From NCBI GenBank assembly GCA_004369085.1, contig ML210220.1, forward strand, positions 70,269-134,268: a stretch of 64,000 nt of DNA, read 5' to 3'. Shown piece after piece: positions 12,049 to 23,087 of this stretch. Source of the DNA: Coprinopsis marcescibilis. Taxonomy: Eukaryota; Basidiomycota; Agaricomycetes; Agaricales; Psathyrellaceae. Below the pieces are notes generated by a model. The model was not told the origin of the DNA, searched no databases, and saw only the letters and a list, made by a program, of their open reading frames with translations. The translations under genes were made by a program, and so were the position numbers. Position 1 is the stretch's first letter; every line of letters begins with the position of its first letter.

Positions 12049-12128
12049 TCTGGAGAAGTTTCTGGAGCACGTAGTATCCGCTCCCATCGACTACCGACAT
12101 TATTTCGAGCTTCAGGTTCTTTTTAATG

Positions 12129-13411
12129 ATGCCTGAAAATCGCAGTGTCTTAGAAGAGCTGGCGGAAATTGAGAAGCTAGTGTCTCTTACCAAACACAGC
12201 CTTGAACAGGCCAAGTTCAGCTACAGTGTTACTGTATGGATGTTCACTGGTGCGTTTCGGATAGCGTAAATTCTCACCACATTCTATTGAAGACACGGAC
12301 ATTAGGACTCCAACTCGCTCTTTGCGTTTACGGCCTTGCTGTATATCTCGAAACACCTCAAACCCTGAGGAAAGGCCGCCTAGGTTATATCTTGATGAAC
12401 TTCACCATTCTGACAGTAACCACGATCGTTGGCATAACGAACAGATTGGAGCTTATCAATGAATATACGGTTTTTGGCATCGCCGGCAGGACGTGGGGTG
12501 TAGGATACGCTTCGGAATCCATCTTACCTGTAGTGCTTATCACTCTTGGAGATGGGATGCTAGTGCGTTGTAACTCTTTCCTTCTGAAATACCCAAAGCT
12601 TATATTACTCAACCAGCTGTTCCGATGCTACATGATATGGTCGGATAGAGTCTGGGTATCCGTGATCCCAACTGTTCTGTACTTTGGTGCAATAGGTGTG
12701 TGAATGGCATACTCTCTGCACACAAACCCTCCTCATACCTCAGAATAGCGGCTGGAGTTGCACAGCTGATTAACTCGGCCAGTCTGTACGCTGAAAGTCA
12801 GACATTTAAAGCACAGCCCATGTCTCAAGCCTTCCTACTGATCACACTCTCTATTATATTCCCGGTTCTCTTCAATGCCACAACCACTTCCCTGATTGTA
12901 TGGCGCATTGTCAAGTGGCGTCGTAAACTGTCCCGGGCCCTTCCTGGACGCAAAATGTCGATGTTCTCTGGCGCAGCGAACGTTCTAATCGAGGCGGCGT
13001 TACCATTGACGTTATCCGGCATTGTTCATGCGCTCTTCTTTTTGGCACAGCGGGGTACACTCTTCCGAATGCGACAACTTATGGAGAATGGCACGACCCA
13101 TGTCCAATTCTCAGAGCTTATATCCATATTGAGATACGTGAGGATAATGATACCGCTCACTAGCGTGTTTGAGGCGTCATATTTCATGTTTGTGGTGAGC
13201 ATTTATGGCACTATGTTCCGGACAAGACACTGATCATCTCTATTATTCGTACGGACGTTACTAGGCTCTCGCACCCCAGCTTGTCATATTCAGGGTCACC
13301 ACTGGGAGATCCTTTGCGAGAAAGGCCCAGATCACCGCCAACTCGTTTGCTGCAAGTCCGCGTCCGGAGATAGGCAGGGAAATGAGCGATGTCGGAGGTA
13401 GAACAGACTAA
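12129..13411 (+). CDS. Seven-TM uncharacterised membrane protein, copy 1, 349 aa
   Basis: Exons 12129-12249, 12306-12562, 12617-12695, 12749-13194 and 13265-13411 (121, 257, 79, 446 and 147 nt) give 349 aa. Exon sizes equal those of copy 3 at 17464 exactly, which supports both models. About seven hydrophobic helices are seen: LQLALCVYGLAVYLETP, a Val/Thr-rich one, the segment ending LGDGML before RCYMIWSD, VIPTVLYFGAIAAGVAQL, the LLITLSIIFPVLF helix before TTSLIVWRIVKWRRK, the AALPLTLSGIVHALFF helix, and the final one running into APQLVIFRVTTGRS. The C-terminal tail is hydrophilic. I recognise this as a common orphan 7-TM family of mushroom genomes without known ligand. The second of two adjacent ATGs (12126, 12129) was chosen to match the paralogues. 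Confidence 0.72.
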
Positions 13412-13804
13412 ATTTTGTAGGAGTGATACAATAATTACGCTGGGATACGTATATTTATGCGCGCCCCGGGTGATCCTAGGGCGGCGCTCCGAACAAACCA
13501 GGGTCGGCTCACCCTGGCTAAGGTGAAAGTGCTGATACTGATACTGATGTTGATAGACTTTGGTATTGATATTTCATAGCCATATTGGATACGTCTGGTG
13601 CCTGAAGGTCTCACTCCCTTTTGAAATAGTGTGGCTAAGGAGCCTTGTCAGCTCCAGTGTGGCGATGTGGCAAACAACTGACAACCAGAAAGAGACCGCA
13701 ACACACATCCCCTTTCGACGTGTAGAGCTGTTATTGAAAGAACAAAGCTTGAAGGTCGCTGTTGACGTCGAAAATCCGTTGATAGATAAGCCACCGATCC
13801 AGGG
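13412..13804. other. Intergenic between 7-TM copies
   Basis: No gene seen. A short tandem of CTGATACTGAT units lies near 13531-13553, and similar words stand before copy 3 (about 16996-17010), so the promoter region was duplicated with the gene. Confidence 0.4.
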
Positions 13805-13810
13805 TATAAG
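13805..13810 (+). promoter_or_regulatory. TATA-like box of 7-TM copy 2
   Basis: TATAAG lies 115 nt before the ATG at 13920 of the broken copy. Confidence 0.3.
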
Positions 13811-14384
13811 GGCGTAGTCATCATATCTTGCCCATCTTTGCGTTTTGGTGCTCTCGCCCAACTTCCCCCTCATTTGATCCTTTTCCCCCTTCACTTCAGG
13901 TCTGATCTTCCGTAGAGCAATGTCTGAGAATCCCGTTACATTAGAGGAGCTCGAAGCTATCTTCTCTCCTTGACAATGACGTTAATCGGGGGCAGTTCTT
14001 TATACAGTAAATATGTTGATCTGGATTGTTATTGGTGAATTTCTATTTATGAGGACAGGTGCGATTGCTCTCAATTGTCAAGACCTAATATATGCATAGG
14101 TTTCCAACTCGCTATCTGTGGCTACGGTTTTGCCGTCTATCTGGAAACGCCGCAGAATGCGAGGAAAGGTCGCATTGGGTATATTGTGCTGAGCTTTGCT
14201 ATTCTTGTAACATCTGTGGCCAGGTGCATAACCAACAGATGGCAAATTATCAGTGGAGATACCGCTTTTGGAGACACCGCTGGCATGTGGGGTGTGAGGT
14301 GGGCAGCGGAATCTCTGTTACCTTTGGTATTACCTATTCTTGGGGACGGGGTACTTGTGCTTTGGCAGTTCCGCCCCTTGCTCC

Positions 14385-14393
14385 CTGAGAGAT
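14385..14393 (+). repeat. Left candidate target-site duplication
   Basis: CTGAGAGAT on the left matches CTGAGAGCT at 15961-15969 on the right (8 of 9). The intact copy 3 intron has a single related site here, consistent with duplication on insertion. Confidence 0.5.
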
Positions 14394-15960
14394 AAAGCAC
14401 AGTCCATTCTGTTAAAACAATTGTGCTTCTGTAAGTTAAGATAATATGTGTCTTATTATTTGTCTTAATAGCATTTCTCTCAAACCCATATAGGATACAA
14501 ATTATGCTGCAAATAAGACAGTTGCGTGCAATTAAGATGCACCGCAATTTGCAAAATAAGATAATCCATGCAATTAAGGTATGCTACGAAATAAGACGCG
14601 CATACATTGGGATGCCCACTAAATAAGATGATACACCATACATTAGGATGTGCCACAAAATAAGATGCGCCGCGAAATAAGATAAGTGGAACAAATAAGA
14701 TGCCCCGCGAAACAAGATAAGTGGAACAAACAAGACGCACCGCAAAATAAGATAAGCGGAACAAATAAGATGCGCAGCGAAATAAGATAAGCAGAACGAT
14801 GCTACGAAATTAGGCGCGCCACGAAATAAGACTCCGGTCAGTAAAATTAAGATGCTACAAAATAAGATGTGCGCTCACAATTAAGACACACCACAAAAGA
14901 ATAAGACACACCCTATCAATAGTACAGTCATTCAGTAGAGGCTCGCTTGTGTGGAAAGGTTTGGCATTGAATCACAAATGAATGTGACTCTCGGGTGATT
15001 GAAAGCCCTGATTGTCAGTGTAATGCGTCAGTTGGCATGCATCAGACTGGCCCCATTGAAAACTTACACTTCCAGAAGTACCCATCAGAATTGGCTGTGG
15101 CGAACACGGGACAACACTTGCTGAGGGGGAGGGATCAATATTGATCAATGCACGGAAGGAAGGTGGGTGGCATGCAATCGTCGAAATCAATTTCCCCACA
15201 AAGCCTTTGTTGAATGCTTGTGTTTATTTGGATCCAAGCCTGTTGTCATGATCACATTGGTGTGACAGGTCACGCGTCACGGTCATGGCCAGGCCTTCGA
15301 CGCAAACAGAAGTGACAAGTCCTAGTCAATCTCCAACCTCATCGCGGCTTTAGTCCACTCCAGCAAGTGTTGTCCCGTGTTCGCCACAGACAACTGACAA
15401 GATCAAACCTGGCCTGTGTTCGCCACAGCCAACTTAGAAGTTACATTGATGTGTCCGCAACCAACAGCAGAGATTCAGCCCCATCCAAGCCATCCAGTAG
15501 CTCACCCACACAAGGGATAAAGGACACACCTGAAGTGAGTACCTGTCTCGTTTTGGCTGCTTGGGTCTGGATAACCAGCCATGTCTCTCAATTTGTGGTG
15601 CATCTTATTCATGGGCAGTGTCTTATTTGTTGGCCCTGTGTCTTATCAGTTTTGAGGTTTGTCTTAATTATGTTGGGTCTTATTACTTTGAGGTGTGTCT
15701 TAATTGAATTGGGGGTTTTTTTTACTTTGTGGGTGTCTTATTAAAGTATGAGTGCACATCTTATTTCATGGCGCATCTTATTGTTTCCCCTATCATATTT
15801 ATTTCATGGATTATCTTATTTCACGAATCGTGGCACGTCTTAATGGTAGGCAACTATCTTATTTGAGTATGAGAAAAATGGTATTAAGACAAATAATAAG
15901 ATGCACATTATCTTAACTTATGAAAGCAAATTATTTAAAACAAAACAAAACTGGCTACAG
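14394..15960. mobile_element. Non-autonomous DNA transposon with long TIRs, 1,567 bp
   Basis: The left end (14394 to about 14490) and the reverse complement of the right end (15960 to about 15860) align over some 90 bp. The best-conserved cores are TAAGTTAAGATAAT and the 20-mer TCTTATTATTTGTCTTAATA, followed by a CATTTCTC-like word. The outer ends read AGC-A/C-CAGT on both sides. The left interior (about 14500-14910) is packed with the word AATAAGA and variants; the right interior (about 15590-15910) holds the complementary TCTTATT, so the subterminal repeats point toward each other. The middle (14930-15590) is unrelated and shows no transposase. Eight- to nine-bp duplicated target and CAGT-like ends would fit a hAT-type element, but the family is not settled. 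Confidence 0.75.
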
Positions 15961-15969
15961 CTGAGAGCT
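15961..15969 (+). repeat. Right candidate target-site duplication
   Basis: CTGAGAGCT, matching 14385-14393 at 8 of 9 positions; it continues directly into GCCAGAAACTGA, which is also found in intron 2 of the intact copy at 17464. Confidence 0.5.
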
Positions 15970-16757
15970 GCCAGAAACTGATTTATCGAACTAGCTATAT
16001 CGATGCTACATGATCTGGTCAAACAAAAGATGGGTGGCTTTAATCCCAACTGTTGTATACCTGGCTGCTGTTGGTGCGTAAAATTCTCATATTTCAAATG
16101 TATGGAATGACTCATAAAACCTCTGGACAGCCACCGGAGTTGCAGACTCAATAACATATGCCAAGATTCTCAACAACGGAGAGCCTGATGCAGGGAGTAG
16201 TAATCTACACTAACTTTTAAGCGCCCTATTCGTTGTGCTCCCGGTTTTATTCAACATCACTACAACCACTGCTCTCTCTGGACACTACGTTTCAGAATAC
16301 TCTGGGGCAGCGATGATCCTGATTGAAGCAGCATTACCACTGTCGCTGTCAGGTATCTGCTACGTGTCAATCCCCTTCGTGGCATATGGTGGTTGATTCT
16401 TCCGAGTGTTGGAGATTTCAAAGGATGTGACTCATGCCAGGTTCCTCGAAGTTGTAGCTGTGAAGAAGTCCATGGGCCTATTAGCACCATTGTCCACGAT
16501 GTTCAAGTTGCTGTATCTTATATTTGTGGTGAGGTTCTCCAGACTATCAAATGACGTATACTGTACCTGATGCTGATCATATTTATATACATGGGCGTTT
16601 ATAGGTACTCTCACCTCAGCTTGTTATATTCAGGGTCACAACTGGGAGATCATTCGAGAAAATGACCCAGATCACCGCTGACTCCTTTGTTGCAAGGATG
16701 CATTCGCAGAGAGATACCACAAGGGAAAGGGGTAAGGTGGACCATAGACAAGACTAG

Positions 16758-17385
16758 ATGGTTTGCTCTCGCTACCAGTATTTGGTCATCAGTGATGTAA
16801 CATCACCCACAAGTACGCCTGCAATATTTGAGGTTGGTAATTTACTTTCAACCCTGAAATCCCACTACATGGTATCTTGCTACGACCCCAGGAGCCCTAC
16901 ACCCCTAAGAATCTTAGTGTGCGGTTTAAACAACATTGGGGCGGTCTGTTATCCTATAGCCGCCATTTGTTCATTTTATGCATACTACTGCTAAGTCCTG
17001 ATACTGATATTTCATATTTGTTGGACTTAACAGAGTATTGGAGCCTGGAAGGAACATGAAAGTCTATCCTCCGTTGATATCTGTGACGACGCGACAAAGC
17101 GGCAAGTGCGACTATGACAACCGAACGGAGGCTGTAGCGCACAACCCCTTTCAACTCGTACCATTATACCTTATAATGTCGGGTAAGGTTAGTGTTGATG
17201 GGCAATACAAATTTGTAATAAACACGAACGCCTGAGGAAAACGAACGTCTGATGTATGATAGTAAGTGGAGCCAGGATTGAAGATATTGGGATTCATCTG
17301 TTATGTTAACGACGTTGAATTCAAAAATTCATCGACAGATGCCACTTCCCGCACACAGCTTAGAGCCGATTCAACTATAAGTGCA
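16758..17385. other. Intergenic before 7-TM copy 3
   Basis: No gene seen; weak similarity to 13412-13919 (GATACTGATATTTCATA words), consistent with a tandem gene duplication that included the promoter. Confidence 0.4.
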
Positions 17386-17392
17386 TATAAAG
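17386..17392 (+). promoter_or_regulatory. TATA box of 7-TM gene copy 3
   Basis: TATAAAG lies 78 nt before the ATG at 17464. Confidence 0.5.
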
Positions 17393-17463
17393 AACTTGAC
17401 CACCTACCCGTTTTCAATCCGCCCTCGTTTCGTCGTTTCCTTCAAGCCTGAGCCAGCTCGACA

Positions 17464-18767
17464 ATGTCTGAAAAGCTCAGTACACTAGAAGAGCTCGCGG
17501 AAGTGCAAAGGCTATCGTCGCTCATCGACAATGCCATTGATCGGGGAAAGTTCTGTCAAAGCATGTTGATCTGGGTATTCGTTGGTGAGTTTCGAGTCAA
17601 GTGCAATTGCTCCGATTGTCGAGACCATAAACATATAGGGTTCCAACTCTCTCTGTGTGTCTACGGGCTTGCTGTATATCTCGAAACACCTCGGAATGCG
17701 AGGAAAGGTCGCGTTTGGTGCATCGTTCTGAGCTTTGCTATTCTTGCAACTTCCGCGGCCGGGGGCATAACCAACAGATGGCAGCTTATCAACGAGCATA
17801 CCGCTTTTGGCGAAACCGCTGGCATGTGGAGTGTGAAGTGGGCGGCAGAATCTCTTTTACCTGGGGTACTGACTATTCTTGGGGATGGAGTACTTGTGCG
17901 TTAGCGCTCCCGCTTTCGCTCATCAGTGATAGCTGGCAGAAACTGATTGATTTAAGCTAGCTATTTAGATGCTACATGATCTGGTCGGACAAAAGATGGG
18001 TTGCATTGTTCCCAACTTTTATATATCTGGCTGCCATCGGTGGGTAAATGCTCCGCAAATGTTTGTACTTATGGAATCACTCAAAAAGTTCTGAACAGCC
18101 ACTGGAGTTGCAGGTCTAATCGTCTTTGCCAGGGTTCTCGAACACGGAACGTTCGAAGCAAGAACAGTTAATTTATCTTACCTCTTGGGTGCCCTCTCCG
18201 TCGCACTCCCGGTTCTGTTTAACGTCACTACAACCGTTCTGATCGTATGGCGTATCGTCAAATGGCGGCACAAGCTATCTTGGGCCCTCTCTGGACGCCA
18301 CGTTGCGAAATATTCTGGGGCAGCGATGATCCTGATTGAAGCAGCGTTGCCACTGTCGTTGTCAGGTATCGCCTATGCCTCAATCCTCTTCGCGGCATAT
18401 GGGGGTCGGTTCTTTCGAGTGTTAGAGATTCCAGAGGACAAGATGACTCGTGACGAGTTCCTCAAGGTTATTTCTGTGATGAAATCCATGAGTGTAATGG
18501 CACCGCTGTCCGCTACGTTCGAGTCGCTCTATCTGATCTTTGTGGTGAGAATTTCTCGAAATATGCTATCATAGTACGCTCTTCACACTGATCGTCTTTA
18601 CTAAATCCATGGTGTTATAGGTGCTCTCACCTCAGCTTGTCATATTCAGGGTCACCACTGGGAGATCCTTCTCAAGAAGGACCCAGATCACCACGGACTT
18701 ATTTATCGCAAGGACAGATTCGCAAAGAAATAGCGCCACGAGGGATAATGGCGGGAGTGGATCATAG
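17464..18767 (+). CDS. Seven-TM uncharacterised membrane protein, copy 3, 349 aa
   Basis: Exons 17464-17584, 17639-17895, 17961-18039, 18099-18544 and 18621-18767 have the same five lengths as copy 1 (121, 257, 79, 446, 147 nt) and give 349 aa. The start MSEKLSTLEELAEVQ aligns with copy 1. Hydrophobic helices follow the same order, including FQLSLCVYGLAVYLETP, WAAESLLPGVLTILGDGVL before FRCYMIWSDKRW, and the final helix leading to PQLVIFRVTTGRS. The intracellular loop RIVKWRHKLSW is basic. No function is known; it is a likely plasma-membrane or endomembrane protein. It is the intact right-hand member of the tandem array. Confidence 0.72.
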
Positions 18768-18956
18768 TCAAGAGTGGATAATTCGACTCGCTACCACCCG
18801 TAATATGTATTCGGTCACCGGTGACTATGTAGCAGTAACCACTAGTGCGTCCGCAATAGTCGAAGTCAGTAATTTACATTCAACTCAACCATGACCCAAC
18901 GACCCCCGAGTCGTTCGATAATCGAACACAAATAAACGTTGTCCTCTCATACGCGG

Positions 18957-19600
18957 TCAAGGCGTCCAGACCTGGTTGGCGTTACCATTACCACACCTCC
19001 AAATCTGCATGAAATTCCCATTCCATGTCTGACCGTTGGTTAAATCCAGACATTGGCCTGAGACATAGAGGGTTTATATCACTCCCAGCCCGTCAGACCA
19101 CTTATAGACTCACCTCGATCGCGCAATGATATTCGCCTGTCATCGGTATAGAACCAGTTCTGGGCAGGTACGTTATCGAAGCACTGCCAGATCTTCATAG
19201 TGGTTCCGTCTCCGGGAGCTGGATTAAGGTAGGACGTTGAGTCTCAGAACAAAAGAGTGGGGAGAGAAAGCAGTATTTGAACTTACTTGCACCGGCATCG
19301 AGACAGAAGTTCTGTCCGGATACCTGGACACCTTGGTACTTCCGGGGCTTACAACCCAGTTCTGAGCACCAGAACCGTTGCAGTCGAATCTATGAGCGAT
19401 ATAAGCTTATCTACGAAAGCACAGACCAAAGGTATAGGTACAAAAAACTCACATTCTGACTTGAGTTCCGTTCTGGTACCGCGCACCCTGGACGTCGAGA
19501 CACTTTCGCTGGTTGCCATTGGGGTGAAGCAGAACCGTTCTATGTTGACCACGATCGAGGGGAGCAGTGTGAGTAAAGTGGCTCTAATCGAGTAGCGCAT
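18957..19600 (-). pseudogene. Ricin-B lectin paralogue with frameshifts
   Basis: Reading leftward from the ATG at 19600, the exons match the lectin gene at 20487: HPNGNQRKCLDVQGARYQNG, FDCNGSGAQNWVV, MKIWQCFDNVPAQNWFYTD, GQCLDLTNG and a final ANQVWTP before TGA at 18957-18959. Two breaks are visible: the N-terminal signal-peptide-like frame (MRYSIRATLLTLLPSIVV) is out of phase with the HPNG block, and about 2 extra bases after ACCAAGG near 19345 shift the second exon. The Pro-rich linker of the right copy is absent. It lies head to head with the intact copy, 0.9 kb apart. Unless both shifts are sequencing errors, this copy is dead. Confidence 0.65.
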
Positions 19601-20486
19601 TGTATGTGGTAGGCTTGGGGAGATGAAGAGGATGGCAAGGAATAAGTGCAAAGTGGATGATGACTCGACGACGGAACTGGGTGCTCAGGTTCACTAGACA
19701 GCTATCAAGGCTATCAAGACGAAATGCGGGAAAGATGAAAGAGAGAAAAGAGACAGGGGAGCTGAGGTGAAGATCAACTTCTGGCTTGGGAAAGAGTCGA
19801 CGAATCCTCTTTATACTCTGAAAAGGGGTAGAAGTTCGCGGACAGGACGCTGAGAGACGATGAAACTGACTAACTAGATAAGGGTGGTTAGGCCTTCTGA
19901 GGCGTCGTCCGAAGGAAAGGGGTTTGAAAAGTGCCGGTGAGTCAACTCAAAACCTTGGCCTTCGACATATCGTTGGCCGAGGAATTGCCACGAGCGCTTA
20001 AACGCAGTACGTCTCGCGATCACCGATCGATTGGCGTGATATATTCCTAAGCCCTTTTTGATTACCGATAAAGCTTGGAAGCGTTCTGAAGTCTTAGTCT
20101 ACCAGTCCAGCCTACGCGTCCGACACGAGACGCCTTCACGAGTCTCCTTGCCCCTCACCCCTCTCCGCCAAGTATAAGAGGAATGATCCCACATCTCGGT
20201 TTCCTCAGAAGTTGATCTTCAACAAACCCACCTGTTTCATTGTTCCCCAAACTCTTTTACACCAACAAAAAACCCCTATCTCAAAAAGTGTTCACAACCC
20301 TTTCTTTGCACTTCTTCAATCCAACCTAGTGATAGCTTTGACAGCTGTCCCTAACTTTCCACCTCCCTATCATTAATAACCACTTGTCGCTCTCCACCTT
20401 TTCTATCAGCCTGTTGACCCCCTTACCCTGCCTACCCTACTCCTCCCGCCTTCCAACCACCCCACGCACCGAAACCTCTACCAACC
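19601..20486. promoter_or_regulatory. Shared intergenic region of the divergent lectin pair
   Basis: Two genes of one family point away from this 0.9 kb. TATA-like words stand toward each gene: TATAAAGAGG on the minus strand near 19807-19817 and TATAAGAGG on the plus strand near 20174-20182. The right 200 bases are pyrimidine rich with AACAAACCC-type leader words. No gene seen inside. Confidence 0.4.
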
Positions 20487-21369
20487 ATGCGCGCATCCTT
20501 CGCAGCACTCGTCACCGCTCTCTTCGTCTTCAGCGCCCAAGCCCAGGCTGCGCAGCAGAACGACACGGACACCAGCGACGCGAATAACAGCATGAGCGTC
20601 TACGCCGGCGACTCGTTCACCACGGACACCGCGCCTCCAGGCTATAGCAGCTACAGCCAGCCGCTATACCCGCCCCCGCACTCGCCGACTGCGCCTAGCC
20701 TGCAGGAGCGCGGACCGCCTGGACCGCCGCCGTCGGGACCTCCGCCACCTCCGCCTGGCCCACCTCCTCCTGGACCGCCCCCTCCCCCTCCTCCACCTGG
20801 TGGTTGGAGACAGGTGCAGCTCCATCCCAACGGGAACTGGAGGAAGTGCCTGGACGTCCAAGGCGCCAAGTTCGAGAATGGGACACCTGTTGATGTGTGA
20901 GTACGGCTTTGAGTGTTTGGCGAGCGATGGACTGACGAGGATCCTTAGCTTCGACTGTAACGGTACCCCTGCGCAGAACTGGATTATAAACCCCGGTAAC
21001 ACCAAGGTCCAAGTCGCAGGACAGAACTTTTGTCTGGACGCCGGTGATTGTGAGTTGAACTTGCACTTCCCAGCCTCCCCTCAACGCTCACCTATGGATG
21101 ATGGTTGTAGGGCCCGGAGACGGCACGAAGATGAAGATCTGGCAGTGCTACGACAACGTACCTGCGCAGAGCTGGTTCTATACGGACGATAAGCGAATAT
21201 CGTTGACTAATAGAGGTACGCGCTCGCTTCGCTATGATTCCGCTGTGCGGTACTGATGGTTTCGCCAGGTCAATGTCTCGATTTAACCAACGGAGACACC
21301 TGCAGTGGGAATATCATGCAGATCTGGGGGTGCAGCTATAATAATGCCAACCAGGTCTGGACGACCTAA
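20487..21369 (+). CDS. Secreted ricin-B-type lectin with Gly/Pro linker, 238 aa
   Basis: Exons 20487-20896, 20949-21049, 21111-21215 and 21269-21369 give 238 aa. A signal peptide is clear (about residues 1-22, Ala-rich, ending AQAQA). Residues 23-70 are Ser/Thr-rich; residues 74-105 form a Gly/Pro linker of PPGPPP type. From about residue 107 one beta-trefoil-like domain runs to the end, with CLDVQG, QNW, CLDAGD, QSW, QCLDLTNG and a final QVW, the QxW and CLD marks of ricin-B lectins. It should be secreted or wall-bound and bind glycans; the ligand cannot be read from sequence. The paralogue at 18957-19600 is broken and lacks the linker. Confidence 0.85.
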
Positions 21370-21668
21370 GCGCCGAGTAGAGAACGGAAGGCGGTATAAG
21401 GAGCGGAAACGGGGTGATACCAGAGAAGATGGATGAGTTGGTGGTGATGAAGCGTAGGAGTGGACTGAGCGGTAGTTTGGATGAAGTTGTTGACGAAGAG
21501 GTTGTTTGCGCCGGCTGGGTCGGGTTGTCGCTGTTGGAAAGGAGGGGTGGGTTGGCGCCGGTCGCTAGATAGTTGTCGCATCTCCTTCCCAAAAGAACCT
21601 CCACATTCTTTTGTACAAAAATCAAATATATTGACATCATGAACATGTCCCTATTTATTAGCCGACTT

Positions 21669-22798
21669 TCAAGGTTTGGTAAGCCTCCAGCCGTGTACGG
21701 TCGATCTGACAGTTTCGTCTCCTGAATCTTCAGGGAACATGACCTAGATAAAGGTTCAGAAATGGAGTCGAGGAAGAGTTGGGAGGAGTTACGCACAGGG
21801 AACCGCTCTTCGACGACCTTTTCCACCTTCCAGCCCCTATCCTTCGCTTTGGAGAAGAATTCCATGTCACGATGGGCGAGATGAGGTCGGTGGTGGCTGT
21901 AGAATACCAGCACGCACGGCTCTGGGCCCTCTTCAACTGTAGAGGAGCTTGTGAGCACGGCTTCGCATGTCGAAAGCAGTGCGTCGTGCTGAACGAAGTC
22001 GTTAGTTGGGCTGCCAACCGACTATTGTACGACGAGCGAGGAACTGACCTGGGAATGATTGAAAACAAGGTCGGATAGAATGATCAAGTCAAAGCTCCGT
22101 CGCCCCGTCGTTGATTCAGCAGTGTCCAAGAGCCCAACGGCAGACTGTCCCCAAATGTAACCCTGAAACCAAGTCAGGTTTTCCCGACCCTGAATGAGCG
22201 AGTTACGGTTACGTACCTCGGCCAAGATCTTGGATTTAGAATGCCCCTCAAAATTCGCGTCGATGTTGTCCTGAATGTTGTTGATTAGACTGGCATCGGG
22301 GTAATCGGTTACGATGGTCTAGGTAATCATTAGTTTTGATCTCGCCCGTCGATACAAGTTGGCTCACCAGCGCAGCGTCGTTTTTTGCTGTGACGATGCT
22401 CGGAAGAGCTCCTCCCGCTCCTAGTTCCAAGACGTTCCTGGCCCTGTAAAAGTCCGGATTCTCATCGAGGTAAGTTGCGAACGCCCGCGCAGCGTTCCAT
22501 CTGGAATCAAGCCGAAAATGTCAATAGTGACCAGCAGATATCCGGTTCGTGGACTTACAGATAATGTCCCCATAGCGGATGGTCTCCCACAAGCTTAATT
22601 GTAATATTCTTCCAATCACTGTCGCCCTTCAGAAACCGCTCATCTCTGGTGAAAGTTGCTGTTGTTGGTTGGGGTGTCGGTGGTCTGGGTGGTTCCTTCG
22701 CGTGTGTGTAGCCTGAGCATTTATAACAGTGAATCTCGAAGACTGACTGGAAATACAGAATCCAGAGAAAGATCGAATTCGTCGTCAGAGGCAGTCAT
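21669..22798 (-). CDS. EFM7/NNT1-type protein methyltransferase, about 270 aa
   Basis: Leftward exons 22757-22798, 22559-22712, 22368-22500, 22217-22318, 22049-22162, 21797-21988 and 21669-21743. The SAM-binding block VLELGAGGALPSIVTA, then TDYPDASLINNI, EGYIWGQ, FDLIILSDLVFNHSQ and VFYSHHRPHLAHRDMEFF match the family of yeast EFM7 (Nnt1), which methylates elongation factor eEF1A at its N-terminus and adjacent lysine in the cytosol. All joints from the second exon on keep frame. The first joint does not: the exon from ATG 22798 (MTASDDEFDLSLDS) ends in phase 0, while the next exon needs one extra base. Either the first exon is different or there is a base error near 22713-22757. Confidence 0.8.
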
Positions 22799-23087
22799 TG
22801 AAGTAGCAAAGTTCAAGGTAAGTACGAGTAAGTTTTGCCGCGCCTGGAGCCTTCATATTTGGGCAATGATTGGCAGCAGCTTTGCAATCAAACGAGTGTC
22901 AACAACGCGGTCGGTCGTTTCCCGCTTTTGGACACATCTTAATGTGAAAGGTCAATGAACTACTCCGATCCCAAATTAATACATAGTCGTCGTACTCTAG
23001 TGTTTAATAGTTCCTTACATCGAGTGTACAACATCTCGCTTATTTACCCGATCATCAAAAGTCATAAAAAGCACACGAGTCTATATG

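Larger units (their letters stand above)
13920..16757 (+). pseudogene. Seven-TM gene copy 2, dead and split by a transposon
   Basis: The 5' half (13920-14384) and the 3' half (15961-16757) match successive parts of the copy at 17464. Exon 1 (13920 onward) keeps MSEN..LEEL but is shifted and stops after 17 codons. Exon 2 (14100-14356, 257 nt) is intact. Intron 2 is interrupted by the element at 14394-15960. Exon 3 (15995-16073, 79 nt) is intact. Exon 4 (from 16141) has a TAA after about 25 codons, lacks about 48 bp that encode the WRIVKWR region in the intact copies, and has a further in-frame TGA near 16395. The last exon (about 16620-16757) has a frameshift before its stop. Several independent lesions mean it is a true pseudogene. 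Confidence 0.85.

Noticed and set aside
14500..14910. Regular AATAAGA words as a CRISPR-like array
   Set aside because: Spacing is irregular, spacers are not unique, and the organism is a fungus; it belongs to the transposon interior.
20651..20869. Gly-rich open frame antisense to the lectin linker
   Set aside because: Mirror of the Gly/Pro coding repeat of the real gene; no start context or introns.
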